NCBI GenBank assembly: GCA_001800315.1
Contig: MGVE01000015.1
Coordinates: 1-34,284, forward strand
Source of the DNA: Elusimicrobia bacterium RIFOXYA2_FULL_47_53
GTDB lineage: Bacteria > Elusimicrobiota > Endomicrobiia > Endomicrobiales > XYA2-FULL-47-53
Direction of reading: 5' to 3'
DNA length: 34,284 nucleotides
The translations under genes were made by a program, and so were the position numbers. The notes below the pieces were generated by a model. The model was not told the origin of the DNA. It saw only the letters and a list, made by a program, of their open reading frames with translations, and searched no databases. Shown piece by piece: positions 24,232 to 31,464 of the stretch (the first letter of the stretch is position 1; every line of letters starts with the position of its first letter).

Positions 24232-24358
24232 CTAATCCTCAGATAGAGGCAGAACTGACGGTGAAGATTGCACCAGACAGGCAAAGTCACCCTGAACGAA
24301 GCGAAGGGCCTCGTTATATTTTAAGTTATAAGTTTTAAGTTGTAAGCTTTAAGTGAAC
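24232..24358 (+). repeat. Long inverted repeat, left arm
   Basis: This 127-bp segment is the reverse complement, at about 85% identity, of 25212-25340. Shared parts include the AT-rich run GTTCACTTAAAGCTTACAAC, CTTATAACTTAAAATATAAC, CGCTCAGGGTGACTTT and CTATCTGAGGATTAG. It starts a few bp upstream of the parA promoter. Confidence 0.85.
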
Positions 24359-24370
24359 GACGGCGTTTTT

Positions 24371-24400
24371 GGATTCCAGACAGAACATTTCTGGAATGAC
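24371..24400. repeat. Palindromic repeat of the GGAT...ATGAC family
   Basis: GGAT, arms TCCAGA / TCTGGA, then ATGAC, with a 10-nt loop. It lies between the long inverted repeat and parS site 1. Confidence 0.7.
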
Positions 24401-24416
24401 GGCTCCTGCTTTTGGT

Positions 24417-24445
24417 GTCATCCCAGAGGTAGTAGTCTGGGATCC
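24417..24445. repeat. Palindromic repeat of the GGAT...ATGAC family, reverse orientation
   Basis: GTCAT, arms CCCAGA / TCTGGG, then ATCC. It is the same outer frame as its neighbours read on the other strand, with another arm sequence. Confidence 0.65.
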
Positions 24446-24471
24446 AGGGGTTTTTTGCGTTAAAGCGATAT

Positions 24472-24487
24472 TGTTTCACGTGAAACA
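24472..24487. promoter_or_regulatory. parS site 1
   Basis: TGTTTCACGTGAAACA is identical to the consensus bacterial chromosomal parS, a 16-bp perfect palindrome and ParB-binding site. Here the palindrome extends to 20 bp (24470-24489, with AT ends). It lies 290 bp upstream of parA, inside the region enclosed by the long inverted repeats. Confidence 0.95.
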
Positions 24488-24649
24488 ATCAGGCAAGCAA
24501 TCCGCGGTTGAGCGCGCGGACCGGATCTTTTTGACGCTGAAACCTGGGCCAATCGGATAGGCGAAAGAGGGGGAAGAAAGAGCTCTGCACGGCAGCGGAT
24601 CTGACAAATCAAAAAGACCACGAAGAGGCTCCTGAGCCTGACAGCTCTT

Positions 24650-25006
24650 CTAATAGGTATTATCGGAACCCTGGAAAAGAAAGTCCGGAGCTATGGCCTC
24701 CGCGGCATGGCGCAAATAAAGAGTGGCGTAGTTCCCGCCAAGTATGACCGGCACGCCCGGGAAAACCAGCCTTGCCAGTTCAACCGCCTCCTTGACGCCT
24801 GGGTACCAGTATGTCATAACCGAGGTGACCAGCGCCGCGTCAGGCCGGCTTAATTTCTTAAGCTCGGGGATTATGGTTTCCTTTGGCAAACCGAAGGGTT
24901 TAAACTTAAGGGGAATTTTACTAAGGGTCAAAACTGTACCTGCCGCAGCCGTACTCATTGGACCTGCAAGCCGGCAGAGATGGATGAAGCCTGTCAAGGC
25001 AGTCAA
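24650..25006 (-). pseudogene. Truncated B12-binding radical-SAM gene
   Basis: 118 aa open frame. Residues about 28-110 (IPLKFKPFGLPKETIIPELKKL, then RPDAALVTSVMTYWYPGVKEAV and FPGVPVILGGNYATLYLRHA) match the cobalamin-binding N-terminal domain of COG1032-type radical-SAM proteins. The frame stops at DNTY, before the radical-SAM core with its CxxxCxxC cluster, so the gene is a fragment. The first 27 residues do not look native. It lies within the long inverted repeat region, surrounded by repeats, which points to decay after insertion. Confidence 0.7.
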
Positions 25007-25079
25007 GGAGTCCTAATCTCCCGGTAAGGCGATGCTGTCATTCCGGGTCCGCCGTGGCAATCTCGTTGTGGAAAATACA

Positions 25080-25159
25080 GTCATTCCTGCAGTTGCAGTG
25101 CGGCGAATAAGCCGCACAAGCCTGCAACGGGTGCGAGATGCGAGCACACGCAGGAATCC
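25080..25159. repeat. Long nested palindrome of the GTCAT...ATCC family
   Basis: The outer ends are GTCATTCCTGC (25080-25090) and GCAGGAATCC (25150-25159). Nested inside are GTTGCAG / CTGCAAC (25092-25098 / 25122-25128) and GTGCGGC / GCCGCAC (25098-25104 / 25111-25117). It looks like the larger form of the short palindromes. Confidence 0.65.
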
Positions 25160-25171
25160 AGAAAAACCTCT

Positions 25172-25196
25172 GGATACCAGCTTCCGCTGGTATGAC
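25172..25196. repeat. Palindromic repeat of the GGAT...ATGAC family
   Basis: GGAT, arms ACCAGC / GCTGGT around TTCC, then ATGAC. The same arms occur in reverse orientation at 18494-18518. Confidence 0.7.
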
Positions 25197-25211
25197 GACA
25201 CAGAAGCCGTA

Positions 25212-25340
25212 GTTCACTTAAAGCTTACAACTTAAAACTTATAACTTAAAATATAACGAGACCCTTCACTTCGCTCAGGGTGACTTTACTTGCCCGGCGA
25301 AATCTTCACCGTCATGCACCGAGCTCTATCTGAGGATTAG
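25212..25340 (-). repeat. Long inverted repeat, right arm
   Basis: Reverse-complement partner of 24232-24358 (about 85% identity over about 128 bp). The arms enclose about 850 bp with a truncated gene, palindromes and parS site 1; parS site 2 is outside. The ends could be the borders of an insertion or inversion. Confidence 0.85.
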
Positions 25341-25464
25341 AGAGGAGGAAAACATCAGCGCCAAGGCGCTTTAGAGCGCCGCCCAAATACAGAAGCCCAG
25401 GGGCTTAAACCGCAGGTCGTAAGCCGAGAAATCATATATGGGAGGATTGATTAAAAGGAATGAA

Positions 25465-25480
25465 TGTTTCACGTGAAACA
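25465..25480. promoter_or_regulatory. parS site 2
   Basis: A second perfect TGTTTCACGTGAAACA, 993 bp from site 1. Two consensus sites next to parA/parB indicate a centromere-like region, probably near the replication origin. Confidence 0.95.
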
Positions 25481-25924
25481 ATATTAAACACTGTTTTTGA
25501 GTCCTCAAGTAAACGAGTTTGCGATTAACATCTTTTGGTATCATCGCCAGGGGCCGGCGTTACGGCTTTTGAAGTTAAGTCCCCATTATGGCTGACAATG
25601 AGCGAGCTGATTTTTGGGGAAGTAAGCGAGGACTGTCTGACAGGGCGCTCACCTCTCGCGCCCGTTGCCAACCCTGCGCAACTTAATCGTTGCGCGGCAA
25701 CTGCAGCTTCCAAAAATCGCGAAGCGAAATAGCCATAGGGGTGCGTTTTTTGTGTGGCGGCCCAATGGTTTAAATAAAACCAGCCGACCTCCCAGGCGAA
25801 TGCGAAGCATTCTTCACCCGTCTTTGACGGGTGTGTAGTTGCCGTGGGAAAAGTTTTCTTTGCGCACTCAAAGAAAACTTAGATCGGTTGTTGAGGCGTA
25901 AAGCCTTACTTAAATATAATTACA
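25481..25924. other. Intergenic stretch without a recognisable gene
   Basis: Short open frames here have no recognisable content. It contains a hairpin CACCCGTC TTT GACGGGTG (25818-25834 approx.) and a longer one around AAGTTTTCTTTG / CAAAGAAAACTT (about 25850-25880). I see no RNA gene. Confidence 0.5.
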
Positions 25925-26452
25925 TTATATATTCGTAATCTGCGAGTGATACCTTTCCCTGGCCGATAAAAGAAAAGCGGTGGCCGCCTCGGACTGGTAG
26001 TCAGGGTAGCTCCAGGGAAGAGCGGTGAAGCGCTTGTCTTTATACAAAAGGGTGATCTCGGCAAAAATGCCGTCCTGCAGATATATCCTGTGGCTGAAAT
26101 CTTTGGTGGAAGCGAGCACAACCTTGGAAAGCGCGATGTAGCCCGGGTCAATATTAATGCGCCTCTTGCCGGAAAGCGCGAAGCCGTCTTCTATCCTGTT
26201 TGTTTCAATTTTAATTTTCGCGAGTTCGCCCGGATTTATGAGCTTATCAAAACTGACCCACAGGCGCGACAGCCCGCTCCCCATCTCCGCGCCGTAATAA
26301 TCAGTAAAAGAAAATGGTATGGCCTGGCTTACATTATCCAGCTCCCCCCATCTCTGCTTTAGCATAACCATAGCCGCATCAGTCAACTCGTTTGACTTGG
26401 AAATAATCCCCATTATAAGCTTGACCGGCTCGGCGGATTTTATTGTTCCCAT
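25925..26452 (-). CDS. DUF4416 family protein
   Basis: 175 aa. The sequence fits DUF4416: KLIMGIISKSNEL, QAIPFSFTDYYGAEMGSGLSRLW, KIETNRIEDGFALSGKRRINIDPGYI, KDFSHRIYLQDGIFAEITLLYK and WSYPDY, i.e. the conserved F-T-x-Y-Y-x-x-E-M-G, N-x-D-P-G-Y and HRIYL blocks. Function is unknown. The ATG overlaps the stop of the upstream membrane protein gene (TAATG), so the pair is an operon. Confidence 0.88.
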   Translation of the reverse strand: MGTIKSAEPVKLIMGIISKSNELTDAAMVMLKQRWGELDNVSQAIPFSFTDYYGAEMGSGLSRLWVSFDKLINPGELAKIKIETNRIEDGFALSGKRRINIDPGYIALSKVVLASTKDFSHRIYLQDGIFAEITLLYKDKRFTALPWSYPDYQSEAATAFLLSARERYHSQITNI

Positions 26453-26904
26453 TATTTAATGTCCTTTTCTGTCTCGTGATACCCCTCGGGCAATACAAAT
26501 ACGCATTCACTTTTGAATCCTTTTTGTATTCTGTAAGCCAGGAAATAGCTCCCAGGATAGATAAAATTGAAAAGGCAGTCAAAAAGCATATGCTGTGCAA
26601 ATCCTATTGATATTCCAAGCAATATTGCACTTTTTGACAACCAGACCGCCACGGCAAGGGGAATAAGCATCTCAAGGCTGTGGAGCCAAAGGTGGGTTTT
26701 TCTCAGTTTGCAGGCATCAACCATTTCAAAGAAATGCGGCACATTCAGGCTGAGGGGGTGCTCCAGCCAATAATCCGTAACATGATCCAAATCTAATAAG
26801 ACGCCCGTGACAAAGGACGCCAGGGCAATGGATTTAGATCCGGTAATGCCGTAAATGCCGCCGCTGAAAGCAACCGACGCGATAATATGCTGGTGAAGCC
26901 TCAT
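26452..26904 (-). CDS. Membrane-bound metal-dependent hydrolase-like protein (YdjM-like)
   Basis: 150 aa from the ATG at 26904, which has GGAG eight bases upstream. The longer frame to 26985 would start inside the promoter and is rejected. Conserved His/Asp residues are visible: HQH near the start, LDLDHVTDYW, THLWLHSLEM and QHMLFDCLFN, with hydrophobic segments between them. This matches the YdjM/LexA-binding membrane hydrolase-type family. Activity has not been shown for most members. It is co-transcribed with the DUF4416 gene and divergent from the TetR operon. Confidence 0.72.
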   Translation of the reverse strand: MRLHQHIIASVAFSGGIYGITGSKSIALASFVTGVLLDLDHVTDYWLEHPLSLNVPHFFEMVDACKLRKTHLWLHSLEMLIPLAVAVWLSKSAILLGISIGFAQHMLFDCLFNFIYPGSYFLAYRIQKGFKSECVFVLPEGYHETEKDIK

Positions 26905-26935
26905 TTCATCTCCAAAAATTGTCCGCGACAAATAC

Positions 26936-26964
26936 ATTATGCCAAATAGAGATACAAATATCAA
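26936..26964 (-). promoter_or_regulatory. Promoter of membrane hydrolase / DUF4416 operon
   Basis: On the minus strand, TTGATA (26964-26959) and CATAAT (26941-26936), 17-bp spacer, both 5/6. It is back-to-back with the TetR promoter; the two -35 boxes are 14 bp apart. Confidence 0.65.
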
Positions 26965-26978
26965 TTTTTCGGCAGACC

Positions 26979-27007
26979 TTGACATTTTTACTATACATAT
27001 GTATAAT
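26979..27007 (+). promoter_or_regulatory. Consensus promoter of the TetR/efflux operon
   Basis: A perfect TTGACA (26979-26984), 17-bp spacer and perfect TATAAT (27002-27007). The strength predicted from sequence suggests that repression is needed, which the overlapping palindrome could provide. Confidence 0.85.
26992..27005. promoter_or_regulatory. Probable TetR operator
   Basis: TATACATATGTATA, a perfect 14-bp palindrome, spans the spacer and -10 of the TetR-operon promoter. Its position fits autorepression by the TetR-family protein encoded next. It is short and AT-rich, so it could be larger in reality. Confidence 0.6.
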
Positions 27008-27053
27008 TACACCACAGACCAGTAATTCTTTACTTAACATTAACGGAGGCAAA

Positions 27054-27701
27054 ATGAGCAGGCCGTCGCAGAATATTGACAAACTCCTGATAAAAGCAGG
27101 AATGGAGCTGATCCCGGCCACGGGCATATCCGGCCTAAAGATCAGGGCTGTAACCAAAAAAGCCGGTGTTAACCTCGGCATGTTCAATTACCATTTCGGG
27201 ACCAAAGATAAATTCATTGAAAAGCTTCTTTCCGAGATGTACAGCGAGTTTTTTAACGACATAAAAATTCAGGCTCTTCACGGGGAAACATCAATTGAGC
27301 AGCTCAGAAACTCCCTGGTCACAATTTCAAAGTTTGTGCGCGACAACAGGTCTGTATTCCTGACCTTCCTTGAGGAGATACTGCTCGGAAACACCAAAAT
27401 GATGGAATACGCCAAAAAAAACATGACGGCTCACATTTACCTTATAAGCGGCCTGGTGAGGAAATGCCAGCGCGACGGCTACTTGGCCAAAATGCCCTTC
27501 CAGAACGCGATAGTTTTTCTGATGGGCTCAGTGCTTGGGCCCAATTTCGTATTCAGGATATTCCAGAAACATTTCGCCAACAAAAATCTTTTCGGCATTC
27601 TGGCCGGCGCTGTTGAAAAGACAATGTTCTCCGATAAAGAACTTGAACGCAGGATAGACATGGCCTTAAGGGGCCTTTCAGCGGGAGGCGTCAATGCGTA
27701 A
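27054..27701 (+). CDS. TetR-family transcriptional regulator
   Basis: 215 aa from the ATG at 27054 (GGAGG five bases upstream). The HTH region is IPATGISGLKIRAVTKKAGVNLGMFNYHFGTKDKFIEKLL (about 20-60), the TetR_N signature with helix 3 in GMFNYHFG. The C-terminal part is a ligand-binding bundle of unknown specificity. It overlaps the next gene by 8 nt, so the regulator is the first gene of the exporter operon; E. coli CecR (YbiH) plays a similar part upstream of ybhGFSR. Confidence 0.93.
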   Translation: MSRPSQNIDKLLIKAGMELIPATGISGLKIRAVTKKAGVNLGMFNYHFGTKDKFIEKLLSEMYSEFFNDIKIQALHGETSIEQLRNSLVTISKFVRDNRSVFLTFLEEILLGNTKMMEYAKKNMTAHIYLISGLVRKCQRDGYLAKMPFQNAIVFLMGSVLGPNFVFRIFQKHFANKNLFGILAGAVEKTMFSDKELERRIDMALRGLSAGGVNA

Positions 27702-29046
27702 GATAATGATAATCGCTCTGATTACAGCCGCGCTGGCAGCCGATATCCCGGCTGTTGAGCAGCTCTCCATTTCTCTGGCTGAGGTTGAGAAAAGCTCCTT
27801 ATCCAATTCTTTCAGGCTCAAAGCCGCCCGCGAGGAGGCCCGCGGCGCGAGAAACCGCTCAAGAGCGCAGTTCGCCGGCTTTCTTCCCAAACTTTCAATT
27901 GACGGTTTTTACCGCTACAACTCCGTGGTTCCGGAAATCACGCTTGCCTCTCCGGGCGCCCGGGCCATGAAGCTTACGGACAATCCGAGCTATTCAATAG
28001 GCCCGTCAGTATCCTGGATGCTGTGGGACACCGGCGCCACATATTCTTCCTGGAAAAGCGCCCTGGCCGCCGCTTCCGCAAAAGAAAAGGAAGCCGAAGT
28101 TGCCGAAAGACAGGCTCTGCTGGCCGCGCGAAACGCCTACCTTCAAATAGTGCTCGCGGCCGAACAGGTTTTATCGGTATCGGACGCGCTGAAACTTTCC
28201 CAAACTCAATATAAAGACATAGAACTCAACGCGCAGGCAGGGACTAAAAGCAGGATGGACAAACTTTACGCGCACCAGGAAGTTCTTTCCAGGTCAAGGC
28301 AGCTGAGCCAGGCCAGGTCCGAACTGGCCGGCTATATAAGGGATCTCGCGGCTCTAACCGGCGAAAGCTATTGCGGCTCAAACTGCGTAATAGCCGACGG
28401 CCGTTTTACGGGTGAAATCTATTCCGACATCTCGGCTCCAAATTCGGTTATTTCGCTTGACTCCATTGAAACACTATTCAAAATCCTTGAACCTTACCGC
28501 GGGGCTCAGTTCTGGGAAGGCCATCCGGGTATTGAGTCGCTGGGGGAACTGGCCGAATCAATACGGTTCGCGGAAAAGAACTCATCCTCCAACCTCTGGC
28601 CCAAAATACAGGTCTCCGCGAGAAGCGCCCTGGACTATCCCAACGGCCCAAAGTTTGAGGAGTTCAATCAAAACAGTGTTTCCGCGTCGCTTGCCTGGCC
28701 GCTGTTTGACTCCGGGCTTACGGCAAACAGAGCCAAAGAAAACAGAAGCGCGCGAAACTCGGCGCTGGCAAAAAAGGAACAGGCGGCGATAGACCTTAAA
28801 AGGGACTGGGAAAAAACCATGGACCGCCTCGGCCAGCTTGACGAGCAGGAAAACATAAACAAGGACGCGCTCCGCGAAGCCGAAGAACTTGCCCTGATTG
28901 TTTATAATACCTATTTAAACGGTTCGGTTTCTTTCATTGAAGTGCAGAACGCCAATTACAGGGCGCTTGAAGCGAAGCTGCAGCTTGCCAGAACAAGGGT
29001 CCAGATACTTATGAATCTTTCCGTGCTGGCAAGCCTCGCGAAATGA
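27694..29046 (+). CDS. TolC-family outer-membrane efflux protein
   Basis: 450 aa. The signal peptide MRKIMIIALITAALAADIPA is followed by two repeats of the TolC/OEP fold: LSISLAEVEKSSLSNSFRLKAAREEARGAR starts the first helical pair and NSVSASLAWPLFDSGLTANRAKENRSARNSALAKKEQAAID the second. The long helices contain typical AEQVL.VSDALKLSQTQYKDIELNAQAG and SFIEVQNANYRALEAKLQLARTRVQIL. The protein is a trimeric channel across the outer membrane and tunnel through the periplasm. It begins inside the end of the TetR gene. Confidence 0.94.
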   Translation: MRKIMIIALITAALAADIPAVEQLSISLAEVEKSSLSNSFRLKAAREEARGARNRSRAQFAGFLPKLSIDGFYRYNSVVPEITLASPGARAMKLTDNPSYSIGPSVSWMLWDTGATYSSWKSALAAASAKEKEAEVAERQALLAARNAYLQIVLAAEQVLSVSDALKLSQTQYKDIELNAQAGTKSRMDKLYAHQEVLSRSRQLSQARSELAGYIRDLAALTGESYCGSNCVIADGRFTGEIYSDISAPNSVISLDSIETLFKILEPYRGAQFWEGHPGIESLGELAESIRFAEKNSSSNLWPKIQVSARSALDYPNGPKFEEFNQNSVSASLAWPLFDSGLTANRAKENRSARNSALAKKEQAAIDLKRDWEKTMDRLGQLDEQENINKDALREAEELALIVYNTYLNGSVSFIEVQNANYRALEAKLQLARTRVQILMNLSVLASLAK

Positions 29047-29074
29047 AGCGACTACGCATACAGGAGAACGAATT

Positions 29075-29809
29075 ATGAAGATCAGAGTTTTTGCCGGGCT
29101 GCTGGCCGTATTAGCCTTGATTGTTTCCGCGACGGTAGTGATAAACAGGAACAGGGAATTTCTCTACGCCGGAACCGTGGAAGCCACCGAAGTTGATATT
29201 TCATCCAGGCTCGCCGGAGTAATAGAAACCGTCAACGCGGCGGAAGGCTCAAAGGTTTCAAAAGGCGGGCTGCTTGTAAAACTTTCCGCGGAAGATCTTT
29301 CCGTCGCCTATGAAGCGGCCGAAAGGGATTACCGGCGCGCCGAAAAACTTCTCAGCGCGGGATCACTGAACCAGGAGGCCTTTGACAGGATAAAATTCAA
29401 ACGCGACGATCTCAGGGTGCGTCTCGGCTGGGCGACCATAGTGTCTCCCATAAACGGAACTGTGCTGACCTCCTACCATGAGCCCGGCGAAATGGTGGCG
29501 CCCGGGACAAAGCTTGTCACGCTTGCCGACCTGGAAAATGTCTGGGCTTACATTTATGTGGCCCAGCCGTCGCTGCCGGAAGTCAAACTCGGCATGAGCA
29601 TAGAAGGCTATATACCCGAATCAAACATGGCAAAAATATCCGGCACGGTGGTCAAAATTAACGACGAAGCCGAGTTCACCCCGAAGAATGTGCAGACCAG
29701 GAAAGAGCGCACCCGCCTGGTCTTTGGCGTAAAAATCCTGTTTGACAATAAGAATGGGGATCTAAAACCCGGCATGACCGTGGAAATGAAGCTGCCCGAA
29801 AAAAAATAA
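29075..29809 (+). CDS. HlyD-type membrane fusion protein
   Basis: 244 aa. A single N-terminal membrane anchor (VFAGLLAVLALIVSATVVI), then a lipoyl half (AGTVEATEVDISSRLAGVIETVNAAEGSKVSKGGLLVKL), a short helical hairpin (about 85-120) and the second half (IVSPINGTVLTSYHEPGEMVAPGTKLVTLADLENVW), then a beta-barrel part. The hairpin is short, so the protein is smaller than the usual 330 aa. It bridges the ABC-type inner-membrane pump and the TolC protein. AGGAG lies before the ATG, 28 nt after the TolC gene. Confidence 0.93.
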   Translation: MKIRVFAGLLAVLALIVSATVVINRNREFLYAGTVEATEVDISSRLAGVIETVNAAEGSKVSKGGLLVKLSAEDLSVAYEAAERDYRRAEKLLSAGSLNQEAFDRIKFKRDDLRVRLGWATIVSPINGTVLTSYHEPGEMVAPGTKLVTLADLENVWAYIYVAQPSLPEVKLGMSIEGYIPESNMAKISGTVVKINDEAEFTPKNVQTRKERTRLVFGVKILFDNKNGDLKPGMTVEMKLPEKK

Positions 29810-29818
29810 GCGGAACCC

Positions 29819-30538
29819 ATGATATCAATAGAGCTGGACAACATCACAAAGAGTTTTGAAAATACCCGCGCCATTGACGGCCTGAGCCTCAGGTTTGAGC
29901 CCGGCACATTGCACGGGATCATAGGGCCGGACGGCGCCGGCAAAACAACTCTCCTGCGGCTTGTAGGCGGACTGCTCAAGCCCGGCTCCGGCAGGATTTT
30001 ATACAAATCGGGCCCTAACCCCGCCGCGTTTGAGGAGGTCAGGGCAAACCTCGCCTATATGCCGGCCAGGCCAAGCCTCTATGCCGACCTTTCCATAAGA
30101 GAACACCTTGAATTTTTCAAAAGCCTCTACCAGCTGCCGCGGGATGAATACGCCGCAAAATCAAAACGGCTGCTTGAGATAACCCGTCTGGAGCGTTTCA
30201 CGGAGCGCAAGGTCGGAGAACTCTCGGGCGGAATGTATAAAAAACTCGGGCTCATGTGCGCGCTGCTTCAGTCGCCGACAATACTGCTTCTTGACGAGCC
30301 TACCAACGGCGTTGACCCGATAAGCCGCAGAGAGTTCTGGGAACTGCTCTACCAGCTTCTGGAACAGAATATTCTTATACTTATTTCAACCGCGTACATG
30401 GACGAAGCCGAGCGCTGCGGCATGGTTCACCTTATTGATTCCGGCCGCCTCATCGCTTCGGGCGAACCGAAAGAAATTCTAAGGAAAGAAAAAGCCGGGA
30501 CTTTTGACGAGCTTTTCCTGCGGAGCGCGAAAAAATGA
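29819..30538 (+). CDS. ABC transporter ATPase 1 of exporter (degenerate Q- and H-loops)
   Basis: 239 aa ABC ATPase. Walker A is GPDGAGKTT (36-44), signature LSGGM, Walker B ILLLDEPTNGVDP. The Q-loop position reads YMPARPSLY (Ala in place of Gln), and the H-switch reads STAYMDEAE (Ala in place of His). The gene starts 9 nt after the HlyD gene and overlaps the next ATPase by 4 nt (ATGA). It is the counterpart of the N-terminal half of E. coli YbhF. Confidence 0.94.
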   Translation: MISIELDNITKSFENTRAIDGLSLRFEPGTLHGIIGPDGAGKTTLLRLVGGLLKPGSGRILYKSGPNPAAFEEVRANLAYMPARPSLYADLSIREHLEFFKSLYQLPRDEYAAKSKRLLEITRLERFTERKVGELSGGMYKKLGLMCALLQSPTILLLDEPTNGVDPISRREFWELLYQLLEQNILILISTAYMDEAERCGMVHLIDSGRLIASGEPKEILRKEKAGTFDELFLRSAKK

Positions 30539-31464
30539 ACAATAAATCACCGGCCGTAGAGATAAAAAACCTCAGCGTCAGGTTCGGCAGTTTCACCGCC
30601 GTGGACGACATAAGCTTTTCGGTTCAGAAAGGCGAAATATTCGGGTTTCTCGGCGCTAACGGAGCCGGCAAAACAACTACCATAAGAGTCATCTGCGGCC
30701 TCCTCCTGCCGACAAGCGGCGAAGTTACCGTGGCGGGAGAGGTTTCTAACTCGGGCGAAAACAGGCTCAAGGAAAAAGTCGGGTATATGTCCCAGAAGTT
30801 CACGCTTTATGACGACCTCACCGTGGGCGAAAATCTATACTTTAAGGCGGCGCTGCGCAAAATAGATAACGAGGCCGCCTCAAAAAAGATCCCGGAACTA
30901 TTCAAATTCATAGGCTTCAGCCATTCCCCGTCAACCCTGGTCAGAGAACTCCCGACGGGGGCAAAACAGCAGATATCTCTTGCCGCCACGCTCCTGCACG
31001 ACCCTGAAATAATTTTTCTTGACGAGCCCACGGCCGGGGTCTCCCCCGGAGTGCGCGACATGTTCTGGAAACTGATAGAAAAACTCGCGAAAGAGGGCAA
31101 AACCGTTATTGTCACGACTCACTATATGGATGAAGCCGAACAATGCCGGAGGATAGCTCTTATGCGTTCAGGCAGGCTTATCGCGCTGGACAGCCCTCAG
31201 GGGCTGAAAAAATCGGCTTACCCCGAACCGCTGCTCCGGCTCTCAGGGTTGGGGCGTTCGGACAGCGAATTACTGGCCAAAATCTCCGCGGATCCGGCCG
31301 TTGAAAAGATATGGCCTTTCGGAATGCGCTACCACGCGTCGCTTAAAAGCGAAGAGCAGCTTGAAAGTTTTAAAAAACGGCTTCCGGAGCGAGTCTCCGT
31401 TGAAAGAATCAGCCCGTCGCTTGACGATGTCTTCCTGAAACTGGTTGAAGGAGCCGAACGATGA
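30535..31464 (+). CDS. ABC transporter ATPase 2 of exporter (degenerate signature)
   Basis: 309 aa. Walker A GANGAGKTT, Q-loop YMSQKFTLY (Gln kept), Walker B IIFLDEPTAG, H-switch TTHYMDEAE (His kept), but the signature is LPTGA instead of LSGGQ. A C-terminal extension of about 80 residues follows (residues 230-309). Together with ATPase 1 it forms a heterodimer with one canonical and one degenerate site. It overlaps the permease gene by 4 nt. It corresponds to the C-terminal half of YbhF. Confidence 0.94.
   Translation: MNNKSPAVEIKNLSVRFGSFTAVDDISFSVQKGEIFGFLGANGAGKTTTIRVICGLLLPTSGEVTVAGEVSNSGENRLKEKVGYMSQKFTLYDDLTVGENLYFKAALRKIDNEAASKKIPELFKFIGFSHSPSTLVRELPTGAKQQISLAATLLHDPEIIFLDEPTAGVSPGVRDMFWKLIEKLAKEGKTVIVTTHYMDEAEQCRRIALMRSGRLIALDSPQGLKKSAYPEPLLRLSGLGRSDSELLAKISADPAVEKIWPFGMRYHASLKSEEQLESFKKRLPERVSVERISPSLDDVFLKLVEGAER

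Noticed and set aside
25535-25732. 65-aa ORF between parS site 2 and DUF4416 gene
   Set aside because: No Shine-Dalgarno and no recognisable sequence; its antisense is open too, as expected by chance in this composition.
26905-26985. Upstream extension of the membrane hydrolase-like gene
   Set aside because: It would start inside the region of the two divergent promoters, while the ATG at 26904 has a GGAG site.
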